From positions 1-5,045 of the forward strand of contig PFOG01000024.1 in assembly GCA_002792395.1 (NCBI GenBank): a stretch of DNA of 5,045 nt, given 5' to 3'. Both the position numbers and the translations under genes were made by a program. This DNA is from Candidatus Portnoybacteria bacterium CG_4_10_14_0_2_um_filter_44_20. Lineage in GTDB: Bacteria > Patescibacteriota > Minisyncoccia > Portnoybacterales > GCA-002795985. Under the pieces are notes generated by a model, which ran no database searches, was not told the origin of the DNA, and was given only the letters and a program-made list of their open reading frames with translations. Below, one piece after another: positions 1 through 4,365 of this stretch (its first letter is position 1; each line of letters begins with the position of its first letter).

Positions 1-30
1 TGCGCGTAGTTCTGCGTGGTTCCGCGGTCA
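1..30. repeat. 10-nt tandem repeat, three degenerate units
   Basis: Three consecutive 10-nt units line up as TGCGCGTAGT, TCTGCGTGGT and TCCGCGGTCA. On the opposite strand the unit reads roughly CGC(G/A)GAAC(C/T)A. The array probably continues left of the window. Similar CGCAGA/CGCGGA words recur at the right edge (4958-5002), so the two edges may carry members of one repeat family. No coding potential is claimed. Confidence 0.5.
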
Positions 31-33
31 ACG

Positions 34-43
34 AAAGGGGGTG
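34..43 (+). promoter_or_regulatory. Strong Shine-Dalgarno of the first prepilin gene
   Basis: The stretch GAAAGGGGGTGA ahead of the ATG at 51 differs from the ideal AAAGGAGGTGA by one base and is well spaced from the start. It is the best ribosome binding site in the window among those followed by a start codon, which suggests high expression of this pilin and fixes its start. Its 3' end overlaps an 11-nt segment complementary to the 3' untranslated region (see findings). Confidence 0.75.
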
Positions 44-50
44 AAATAAA

Positions 51-524
51 ATGGCAAACAATAAAAAATGTGGCTGTGGTTCATCTAAGGGTTTTACCTT
101 GATTGAACTTTTGGTGGTTATCGCTATCATCGGTATTTTGGCGACCATCGTTTTGGTATCGCTCAATAGCGCGCGGTCAAAGGCCAGAGATACTCAAAGA
201 GTGGCTGATCTGAGGCAAATTCAGACTGCCATGGAAATGTACTACGATTCTCACGGGGCTTACCCGGCCGGGACATATGATGAGGCTATGGGTTTGGTGG
301 TGGCCGACAAATTTTTACCTTCAGTACCGCGAGACCCGACGAACACTGGTTCTTATGTTTATACTTATGATCTCTGCACCGACGGTCTGGATTATACTCT
401 TCGCGCTGTCTTGGAGAATGGCGGCACTGCGCCGACAACCGGTCCTTTGGTCACTGACATTGATTCGGGCGCCTGTGGAACTGCTACTCTTTGTGAGGAT
501 CCAACCTACTGTCTAGAACCTTAA
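51..524 (+). CDS. Type IV prepilin / GspG-like major pseudopilin
   Basis: A 157-residue prepilin, the likely structural subunit of a type IV pilus or pseudopilus. The leader (residues 1-14) ends in K-G, and the FTLIELLVV motif starts at F15, so the expected cut is G14|F15 with the conserved Glu at mature position 5 (E19). A hydrophobic alpha1 helix spans about 15-37. It continues into the amphipathic segment SARSKARDTQRVADLRQIQTA, which is typical of GspG/PulG-type proteins. The globular part carries the FLPSVPRDP motif (residues 88-96) followed by Y-x-Y, seen in GspG-like pseudopilins. Four cysteines (C109, C142, C148, C154) could form two disulfides. The leader is odd in holding two cysteines (CGCG, residues 7-10). 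The gene has its own strong ribosome binding site and a terminator, so it appears to be transcribed separately from the peptidase that processes it. Major pilin versus minor pseudopilin cannot be settled here. Confidence 0.93.
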   Translation: MANNKKCGCGSSKGFTLIELLVVIAIIGILATIVLVSLNSARSKARDTQRVADLRQIQTAMEMYYDSHGAYPAGTYDEAMGLVVADKFLPSVPRDPTNTGSYVYTYDLCTDGLDYTLRAVLENGGTAPTTGPLVTDIDSGACGTATLCEDPTYCLEP

Positions 525-546
525 CCGCTTTTATTTCACGGTTCAA

Positions 547-576
547 CAAAAAGCCGCTTTTCGGAGCGGCTTTTTG
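547..576 (+). terminator. Intrinsic terminator after the prepilin gene
   Basis: The arms CAAAAAGCCGCT (547-558) and AGCGGCTTTTTG (565-576) form a perfect 12-bp stem with a 6-nt loop, TTTCGG. The U-tract is the 3' arm of the stem itself (571-575). It starts 22 nt after the stop codon, and the A-tract opposite the U-tract may let it work in both directions. It separates the pilin gene from the peptidase gene. Confidence 0.88.
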
Positions 577-594
577 CGTTTGGGTCGTGCGTGC

Positions 595-632
595 ATTATG
601 TATAATGTATTGTGTATGATGTATAATGTATA
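595..632. repeat. TATAATGTAT-type AT-rich repeat upstream of the peptidase gene
   Basis: Copies of ATGTATAATGTAT and GTGTATGATGTATAATGTATAA lie back to back. The same word family recurs in reverse orientation inside the peptidase gene (1289-1312) and in both orientations around the remnant at 1713. Each copy contains TATAAT, the sigma70 -10 consensus (601-606, 622-627). The repeat may therefore supply the promoter of the next gene, although no good -35 box is seen. Confidence 0.7.
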
Positions 633-637
633 AAGGA
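632..637 (+). promoter_or_regulatory. Shine-Dalgarno of the prepilin peptidase gene
   Basis: AAAGGA ends 10 nt before the ATG at 648 and supports that start. It sits directly at the end of the AT-rich repeat, so the repeat and the translation signal are contiguous. Confidence 0.55.
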
Positions 638-647
638 ATTAAAATAC

Positions 648-1673
648 ATGATACTTTATACTTTATACTTTATACTCGGCTTATGCGTCGGCAGTTTTTT
701 AAATGCCGCGATTTATCGTTTGGAAAAGGGGGAATCAATCATATTTAAGAAAAAGAAAAAAAATTCTATCCTCCTCCCCTCAGACGAGGGGAGGCACCCG
801 AAGGGCGGAGGGGTGTTGAAGGATGAGAAATGCATTCCAACAACACCTCCCCCCGCCCCCTCCTCAACTGAGGAGGGGGCGGGGAGGACTTTAGCTCGTT
901 CCCATTGCCCGCATTGTAGTCATATTCTTAAATGGTATGACTTGATTCCCGTTTTGAGCTTTTTGTTTTTACGCGGAAGATGCAGATATTGTAATAAAAA
1001 AATTAGTTTTCAATACCCGGTGGTTGAAATAGCAACGGGGATTATATTTGTCTTAATATTTGCTGAAATTTCTAATTACCAATTTCTAATTTCCAATCAA
1101 TTACCAATTTCTAATTTCCAATTCCTAATCCCACTTTTCTATTGGCCCTATATCGCCAGCGTCCTGATTATAATTTTCGTCTACGACCTGAGGTATTACA
1201 TTATTCCCGATAAGATTTTGTTTCCCATGATTGTGGCAAGTATTGTGTATCATGCATTAAGTATCATGCTGGCGACAAATCGTGCGTTATACATTATACA
1301 TAATACATTATACTATGCCGGCGGCGCGGTTATCGCATCAGGATTTTTTCTCGCACTGGTTCTGATTTCGCGCGGCAAATGGATGGGGATGGGCGACGTT
1401 AAGCTGGCTTTCTTGATGGGCTTAGTTTTGGGTTGGCCCGATATTTTAGTCGCTTTGTTTTCAGCGTTTATGAGCGGGGCTGTTGTTGGGGTGGGGTTGA
1501 TTTTGGCATCAATATCAGGACGTCCGACGTCCAACGGACGTCGGACGTCCAAAGATTGGCATTATTCCTTAAAATCCCAAATTCCTTTTGGTCCCTTTCT
1601 GGTTGCCGGCACTTTTATCGCGCTGTTCTGGGGCGAGAGGATTGTCGGTTGGTATTGGGGGATTCTGTTCTAG
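648..1673 (+). CDS. pilD: Prepilin peptidase / N-methyltransferase PilD with in-frame repeat insertions
   Basis: An integral membrane aspartyl protease of the A24 family. It cleaves prepilin leaders at Gly|Phe and usually N-methylates the new terminus. Diagnostic features are the N-terminal GLCVGSFLNAAIYRLE (residues 11-26), the zinc-type tetracysteine pair C87-x-x-C90 and C112-x-x-C115 around WYDLIPVLSFLFLRG, the first catalytic region YDLRYYIIPD (D180), the second GMGDVKL (D250), and IPFGPFL near the end (312-318). About eight hydrophobic segments match the family. The protein has 341 residues. Removing four repeat-derived segments (about residues 34-82, 142-160, 211-223 and 291-301) leaves roughly 250, a normal compact length. 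All catalytic and zinc residues are intact, so the enzyme is probably active. Natural substrates are the prepilins at 51-524 and 4366-4956. The first codons are themselves encoded by an ATACTTT tandem repeat (651-675). Confidence 0.95.
   Translation: MILYTLYFILGLCVGSFLNAAIYRLEKGESIIFKKKKKNSILLPSDEGRHPKGGGVLKDEKCIPTTPPPAPSSTEEGAGRTLARSHCPHCSHILKWYDLIPVLSFLFLRGRCRYCNKKISFQYPVVEIATGIIFVLIFAEISNYQFLISNQLPISNFQFLIPLFYWPYIASVLIIIFVYDLRYYIIPDKILFPMIVASIVYHALSIMLATNRALYIIHNTLYYAGGAVIASGFFLALVLISRGKWMGMGDVKLAFLMGLVLGWPDILVALFSAFMSGAVVGVGLILASISGRPTSNGRRTSKDWHYSLKSQIPFGPFLVAGTFIALFWGERIVGWYWGILF
773..887. repeat. GC-rich compound palindrome inserted in frame in pilD (insert 1)
   Basis: Two strong hairpins lie inside the peptidase coding sequence. 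The first has arms CCTCCCCTC/GAGGGGAGG (773-781 and 786-794) around a 4-nt loop. The second has 13-bp perfect arms (854-866 and 869-881), extending to 16 bp. Between them GGTGTTG (812-818) pairs with CAACACC (841-847), so the block can also fold as one large hairpin. It resembles the mobile GC-rich palindromic repeats of intergenic DNA. Its translation (proline-, lysine- and glycine-rich, within about residues 34-82) falls between the YRLEKGES motif and the zinc motif, where ordinary PilD proteins have only a few residues. Confidence 0.8.
1074..1122. repeat. Two perfect 24-bp AT-rich direct repeats in pilD (insert 2)
   Basis: The segment 1074-1097 is repeated exactly at 1099-1122, with one base between (period 25). 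Related partial copies (AATTTCTAAT, CCAATTCCTAATC) extend it on both sides, over about 1068-1132. The period is not a multiple of three, so the two copies are read in different frames, yet the gene stays open (residues about 142-160, rich in N, Q, F, I, S and L). The block lies between hydrophobic segments 2 and 3. The TTTCTAATTTCC word type is what I would expect of dispersed noncoding repeats in such genomes. Confidence 0.85.
1287..1316. repeat. Reverse-oriented TATAATGTAT repeats in pilD (insert 3)
   Basis: ATACATTATA, the exact reverse complement of TATAATGTAT, occurs at 1289-1298 and 1303-1312. The same word in direct orientation forms the repeat just upstream of the gene and around 1685-1712. 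Here it encodes about residues 213-223 (ALYIIHNTLYY), between hydrophobic segments 4 and 5. In this orientation and frame it carries no stop codon. Confidence 0.75.
1518..1550. repeat. Perfect 33-bp palindrome GGACGTCCGACGTCC in pilD (insert 4)
   Basis: Perfect 15-bp arms (1518-1532 and 1536-1550) flank the loop AAC. The block is exactly 11 codons and replaces codons 291-301 (GRPTSNGRRTS), just before the DWHYSLKSQIPFGPF segment. It lies in the loop before the last hydrophobic segment, a tolerant position in the family. The GGACGTCC/GACGTCC words are unlike the surrounding gene and look like a separate palindromic repeat family. Confidence 0.9.
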
Positions 1674-1684
1674 GCGATAATAAG

Positions 1685-1712
1685 ATGTATTATGTATAAA
1701 GTATAATGTATA
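1685..1712. repeat. TATAATGTAT-type repeat, left side of the remnant
   Basis: ATGTATTATGTATAA (1685-1699) is followed by GTATAATGTATA. The first word is the inverted counterpart, 14 of 15 bases, of TTATACATCATACAT at 1822-1836. The interval 1685-1836 is therefore bounded by inverted copies of one repeat. It begins 12 nt after the pilD stop codon. Confidence 0.7.
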
Positions 1713-1787
1713 ATGGCAAACGCTAAAATTAAATCATTCGCTGATTTGAATGATTGGGGAGGGGGTCATAAGCTGATAACGGATTAA
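1713..1787 (+). pseudogene. Probable 5' remnant of a four-helix-bundle (S23/TIGR02436-like) gene
   Basis: A 24-codon reading frame begins ATG GCA AAC and ends in TAA. Its KIKSFADLNDW and GHKL segments resemble the start of the four-helix-bundle proteins related to 23S rRNA intervening-sequence ORFs, which commonly begin K-I-x-S-F-x-D-L-x-A-W-K-x-G-H-K-L-V. After GHKL the similarity stops and a TAA follows two codons later. The family is about 110-130 residues, so this would be a fragment of about one fifth. There is no clear ribosome binding site; the ATG is part of the TATAATG repeat. The frame lies between inverted AT-rich repeats. The family match is from memory on a short segment, so a small peptide gene or chance remain possible. 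Confidence 0.4.
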
Positions 1788-1800
1788 AAAAAGCGGTTCG

Positions 1801-1836
1801 TAATGCGTAATACTTGATACCTTATACATCATACAT
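1801..1836. repeat. AT-rich repeat, right side of the remnant
   Basis: TAATGCGTAATACTTGATAC is followed by TTATACATCATACAT (1822-1836), the inverted partner of 1685-1699. Together with the left copy this fills most of the 240-nt stretch between pilD and the next gene. The rest (1837-1913) holds only the promoter candidate and a leader without a good Shine-Dalgarno. Confidence 0.65.
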
Positions 1837-1856
1837 CGTTGTGTGGATAACTTTTG

Positions 1857-1885
1857 TTGCCAAGGGTGCCAAGAATTGGTAAAAT
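1857..1885 (+). promoter_or_regulatory. Sigma70-type promoter candidate
   Basis: A TTGCCA -35 box (1857-1862) and a TAAAAT -10 box (1880-1885) are separated by 17 nt, each with four or five matches to consensus. Transcription would start near 1892, giving a leader of only about 20 nt before the ATG at 1914. That short leader fits the absence of a clear ribosome binding site. Confidence 0.55.
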
Positions 1886-1913
1886 TAGATAAAAGAGTTA
1901 ATCAGTAGCAAAA

Positions 1914-2270
1914 ATGGATTTTAAAGAACCTAAAACGTTAGACAAAAAAACAACGATTTATGTTGTTATTTTTATTGCGGTTTTGATCGTTTTGGCGGCC
2001 ACAATCTATTACCTTTATTGGTATCGTCCGAAAGAAGCACGGCAGCCAGAGCAACCGACACAGGAAGAATCGCTTATCAAAGCGCAGGCGCAGGAGCTTG
2101 ATCGATTGCGTCAGGAAGCTGGCGTCCAGGCGCCGACAGAAGAGCAAATCAATCAGCAGGGAGAACAGCTCGATGTTTTGCGCCAGAAAGCGAATGGCGA
2201 AGCTCTATCCGAAGAAACAACTCAGCAGCAGGCGGATGATTTGAATAGGCTGAGAGAATCGGCAAAGTAG
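1914..2270 (+). CDS. Single-pass membrane protein with three 24-residue repeats
   Basis: A 118-residue protein of unknown function. A short charged N-terminus (1-14) precedes one transmembrane helix (about 15-37), followed by a hydrophilic Gln/Glu-rich region. That region has a regular repeat: ELDRLRQEAG (61-70), QLDVLRQKAN (85-94) and DLNRLRESAK (109-118). The key leucines L62, L86 and L110 are spaced by exactly 24, and P/L-[TS]-E-E-Q/T linkers separate the units. The segments are likely helical and could pair as a short coiled coil. The positive-inside rule is ambiguous (KK before the helix, RPKEAR after it). The location beside pilin genes suggests an envelope role, but no enzyme or binding motif is visible. 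There is no strong Shine-Dalgarno; ATG 1914 is chosen because the hydrophobic helix follows at the expected distance and a promoter lies just upstream. Confidence 0.85.
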   Translation: MDFKEPKTLDKKTTIYVVIFIAVLIVLAATIYYLYWYRPKEARQPEQPTQEESLIKAQAQELDRLRQEAGVQAPTEEQINQQGEQLDVLRQKANGEALSEETTQQQADDLNRLRESAK

Positions 2271-2302
2271 GCTTTTGCCGCGGGCAAAAATAGCGAAGTA
2301 GA

Positions 2303-2425
2303 GATTTATGAATTACGATTTATGAATTACGATTTACGATTTACGAATACAATTTAAAAATTATTCTTTCCACCAAGGGTGGATCCGCCCTCGGCGGAAA
2401 ATCCTAAATCTATATTCTTAAATCT
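2303..2425. repeat. Composite repeat: GATTTA(T/C)GA tandem units plus double hairpin
   Basis: The left part is GATTTATGAATTAC repeated exactly in tandem (2303-2316, 2317-2330), followed by GATTTAC twice. The right part is a core (about 2356-2425) with two adjacent 15-nt hairpins, TCCACCAAGGGTGGA (2369-2383) and TCCGCCCTCGGCGGA (2384-2398). An AAATC-TAAATC-ATTCTTAAATCT tail follows. The same composite occurs at 4234-4349. It fills the gap between two genes and ends 6 nt before the ATG at 2432, so it would form the 5' leader of the secreted protein gene. Confidence 0.85.
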
Positions 2426-2431
2426 AAGACA

Positions 2432-3652
2432 ATGTTCAAAAAATATTTAATTAACATTCTATTTGTCGTTTTAATTGCCGGCTTTGCCTATTTTTTCGCG
2501 GGCGTCAACCTTGCCTTGGCTTCCGGCACTGACAATGTTTCTGGTTGGGCTTGGAGTTCGACTATCGGCTGGATTAGTTTTAACGGTGCTGATTATGGGG
2601 TCCATATTTGTGCGGGTGACTCCGATAGTCATACTGGTTGTGGTGCAGGGTCAGACGGAAAAATGGTGGGGTATGCCTGGTCGTCCAATATCGGCTGGAT
2701 TAAATTTGACCCGGTTGGTCCTTATCCCTCCTCGCCTTCGCAGGCCGCTCAAGTGGACGCAAGCGGCAATATAACCGGTTGGGCCAGAGCTTGCGCCGGA
2801 GCCGCCAACGCGGATTGCAGTGGCGGAACAAATTCCAAAGCTGGCGGCTGGGACGGGTGGATAAAGTTTTTCAACATTACTCTTAATTTCATATCGTCGC
2901 CGGCGGAATTCCATGGTTATGCCTGGGGTTCGGACGTTGTCGGTTGGGTCAGCTTTAATTGCGCGGAGGGCGGGAATTGTAATAATTCGAATTATAAAGT
3001 AACAACGACCTATAACCTAAAGCCGAGCGCAATTAATTTAGACATAAGGCAAACTGCTGATTATTGCGTAGCCGGCCCAAGCATTACTACCTCTTGGACG
3101 TTTGTGGGGGATAACCAGTCTGCCTATCAGGTGCAAATATTCGAAGGTAATTTTGCAACTCTTGTTAAGGATTCTGGCAAGGTAAGTTTGACTTCTAACT
3201 CTTTTAGCACTATCGAAAATATAAAATACAATAAAACATATTCATGGCAAGTGCAGGTTTGGGATTCTAGTGGCCGCAGTTCTGGCTGGATAAAGGATAC
3301 AAAAACCGTAACCACGCCCGCTCATTTGTATCCGAGCATAAAGGCGGTCGGTTTTAGCTGGATACCGGTCGAGCCGGCCAGAGACGAAGATGTTAGCTTC
3401 AGCAATAATTCGAAGTGTTACGGTGCTGGCAATGTTGAAACCGATTGCAGCTGGTCGTGGACTATTTCTAACGCAAGCTATGTTGCGCCAAGTAGTCCGA
3501 CCGTGAAAGAGCCTGTAGTAAAATTCAATAGTGTTGGGGACAAGCCGGTTATCGTGCGGGCAACTGATCCTGATGGAAATTGGTGCGAAGCGAGCAAGTC
3601 AGTGAAAATTTCGGTGAAGCTGCCTAAATGGAAAGAAATAACGCCGTTTTAG
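2432..3652 (+). CDS. Secreted protein with GWAWSxxIGWI repeats and Fn3-like/PKD-like domains
   Basis: A 406-residue exported protein. The signal peptide has K3-K4, a hydrophobic core at about 6-29 and a likely cut after A-L-A (A30|S31). Next come repeats of the form G-[WY]-A-W-[SG]-x-x-[IV]-G-W-[IV]-x-F-[ND]: VSGWAWSSTIGWISFN (36-51), MVGYAWSSNIGWIKFD (78-93), a degenerate, expanded copy (114-147) and FHGYAWGSDVVGWVSFN (160-176). I know this repeat type from secreted Parcubacteria proteins; its function is unknown. Residues about 198-296 look like an Fn3-type beta-sandwich (YQVQIFE, TYSWQVQVWD). Residues about 300-396 look PKD-like (FSWIPVEP, VSFSN, then VIVRATDPDGNWC). Paired cysteines (60/70, 121/129, 177/183, 329/339) suit disulfides outside the cell. 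It ends in KLPKWKEITPF. A role as surface or adhesion protein is inference. The start has no clear ribosome binding site, but the signal peptide begins right there. Confidence 0.88.
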   Translation: MFKKYLINILFVVLIAGFAYFFAGVNLALASGTDNVSGWAWSSTIGWISFNGADYGVHICAGDSDSHTGCGAGSDGKMVGYAWSSNIGWIKFDPVGPYPSSPSQAAQVDASGNITGWARACAGAANADCSGGTNSKAGGWDGWIKFFNITLNFISSPAEFHGYAWGSDVVGWVSFNCAEGGNCNNSNYKVTTTYNLKPSAINLDIRQTADYCVAGPSITTSWTFVGDNQSAYQVQIFEGNFATLVKDSGKVSLTSNSFSTIENIKYNKTYSWQVQVWDSSGRSSGWIKDTKTVTTPAHLYPSIKAVGFSWIPVEPARDEDVSFSNNSKCYGAGNVETDCSWSWTISNASYVAPSSPTVKEPVVKFNSVGDKPVIVRATDPDGNWCEASKSVKISVKLPKWKEITPF

Positions 3653-3683
3653 GAGGGGTTAAGTATCTAAATACAATAAAGCT

Positions 3684-3744
3684 CTGGATTCCCGCTTTTC
3701 ACCCTTCCGAGTGACCACCCGCAGGTGTGGTGCGGGGATGACAG
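3684..3744. repeat. CTGGATTCCCGC...GCGGGGATGACAG palindromic repeat
   Basis: The outer arms ATTCCCGC (3688-3695) and GCGGGGAT (3732-3739) pair over 8 bp with one G-U pair. An inner hairpin is formed by ACCAC (3714-3718) and GTGGT (3727-3731). CTGGATTCCCGC/GCGGGAATGACAG-type termini belong to a widespread class of bacterial palindromic repeats, and this looks like a member with a divergent middle. It fills most of the gap between two genes and ends 10 nt before the ATG at 3755. Confidence 0.65.
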
Positions 3745-3754
3745 AAAAGAAATT

Positions 3755-4102
3755 ATGGAAAAACGTTTTCTAATATCAATTATTGTAGTAATCGCGCTAA
3801 TCGTTATCGGGTTGCCGTGGTATTATTTTCTCGGGCCTGGAAAAAATTATATCGCCTATCAAAAAACCGTGGCTGGCCTATCCGGCAATGAGGCAATTTT
3901 AGTTCTGGACAACGGCCAGCAGGAAAGAATGTTTAAGGGGGAAATCACCGAGGGGATGACGGTAACCGATGTTTTAGAGGCTTCGGGCCTTGCTGGCAAC
4001 GAGCAAACAGGCTTGCGCTGTTCCTTGAACGGTAAAGACGTAGGCGACCAAGCCGCCCAAGAAACGGTTCACCCGAAAGACAAGATTGTGTGCAAGTATT
4101 AA
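3755..4102 (+). CDS. Small membrane-anchored protein, possible beta-grasp domain
   Basis: A 115-residue protein of unknown function. One N-terminal hydrophobic helix (about 5-26, after MEKR) could be a signal anchor. The rest is a small soluble domain. A predicted strand AILVLDN, a second strand ERMFKGEI, the helix TVTDVLEASGL, then CSLNGKDV and HPKDKIVCKY resemble the order of ThiS/MoaD-like or DUF4430-like beta-grasp folds. The C-terminal GG used for sulfur transfer is absent. C89 and C113 could form a disulfide, consistent with an extracytoplasmic domain. A frame-extending GTG at 3725 is rejected because it would add ten residues encoded mainly by the upstream repeat. AGAAAAGAA before 3755 is only a weak ribosome binding site. 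The gene is followed by a strong terminator, so it likely ends a transcript. Confidence 0.75.
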   Translation: MEKRFLISIIVVIALIVIGLPWYYFLGPGKNYIAYQKTVAGLSGNEAILVLDNGQQERMFKGEITEGMTVTDVLEASGLAGNEQTGLRCSLNGKDVGDQAAQETVHPKDKIVCKY

Positions 4103-4125
4103 CAAGGGTAAAACTTAATCTCGAC

Positions 4126-4164
4126 AGGGACTAAGTTCCCTTACGGGGACTTAGTCCCTTTTTT
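4126..4164 (+). terminator. Strong intrinsic terminator
   Basis: The 15-bp stem (4126-4140 with 4145-4159, one G-U pair) reads AGGGACTAAGTTCCC and its partner around a TTAC tetraloop. Six Ts follow directly (4159-4164). It begins 23 nt after the stop codon. It should end transcription of the preceding genes and insulate the downstream pseudopilin gene. Confidence 0.95.
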
Positions 4165-4212
4165 GTCCGTATTGATATAAGCTAAGCTACCCGTGGATTT
4201 CTTTTCTGGTAG

Positions 4213-4221
4213 TGGTATAAT
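4213..4221 (+). promoter_or_regulatory. Extended -10 promoter of the GspH-like gene
   Basis: TGGTATAAT is a perfect extended -10 (TGn plus TATAAT). The best -35 is poor (TGGATT at 4194-4199, 16-nt spacing), which is common for extended -10 promoters. Transcription would start near 4228, just before the composite repeat, so the repeat would form most of a leader of about 138 nt. Confidence 0.65.
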
Positions 4222-4233
4222 ATTAATAGCCGA

Positions 4234-4349
4234 TGATTTACGATTTGCGATTTATGAATGACGAGAAGAGAGACCCATAAGAAGTTCTAAAAATATTCTT
4301 TCCGCCGAAGTCCTCCGGCGGAAAATCTTAAATCGTTATTCTTAAATCT
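4234..4349. repeat. Second copy of the composite hairpin repeat
   Basis: The copy starts with GATTTACGATTTGCGATTTATGAATGACG (4234-4262), related to the tandem units at 2303-2344. The core (about 4289-4349) has the same flanks as 2356-2425: ATTCTTTCC before the hairpin, GGCGGAAAATC-TAAATC and ATTCTTAAATCT after it. Here the hairpin is one longer stem, TCCGCCG (4301-4307) with CGGCGGA (4316-4322), extended by two T-A pairs. The copy ends 16 nt before the ATG at 4366. No gene is seen in 4103-4365 beyond this repeat, the terminator and the promoter. Confidence 0.82.
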
Positions 4350-4365
4350 TTCTTGCAGGTTTGTT

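Noticed and set aside
1074..1122. CRISPR-like direct repeats
   Set aside because: Only two copies with a 1-nt gap, inside a coding gene; no spacers and no cas genes.
1313..1552. Reverse-strand reading frame within pilD
   Set aside because: It is a shadow of the conserved catalytic region of the peptidase and has no own ribosome binding site or family signature.
2260..2290. Hairpins GGCAAAG/CTTTTGCC and TTTTGCC/GGCAAAA at the end of the 24-residue-repeat gene
   Set aside because: Stems are only about 7 bp and no T-tract follows on the + strand, so an intrinsic terminator is not supported.
2348..2353. TACAAT as -10 box of the secreted protein gene
   Set aside because: No acceptable -35 box or extended -10 is present; it lies within the repeat.
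2651..2914. Reverse-strand reading frame in the secreted protein gene
   Set aside because: It lies opposite the clear tryptophan-repeat coding sequence and has no independent support.
3672..3677. TACAAT as -10 box of the small membrane protein gene
   Set aside because: The -35 region has no match worth calling.
3725..3754. Upstream GTG start for the gene at 3755
   Set aside because: The added ten residues are encoded mainly by the palindromic repeat, and the membrane anchor begins naturally at ATG 3755.
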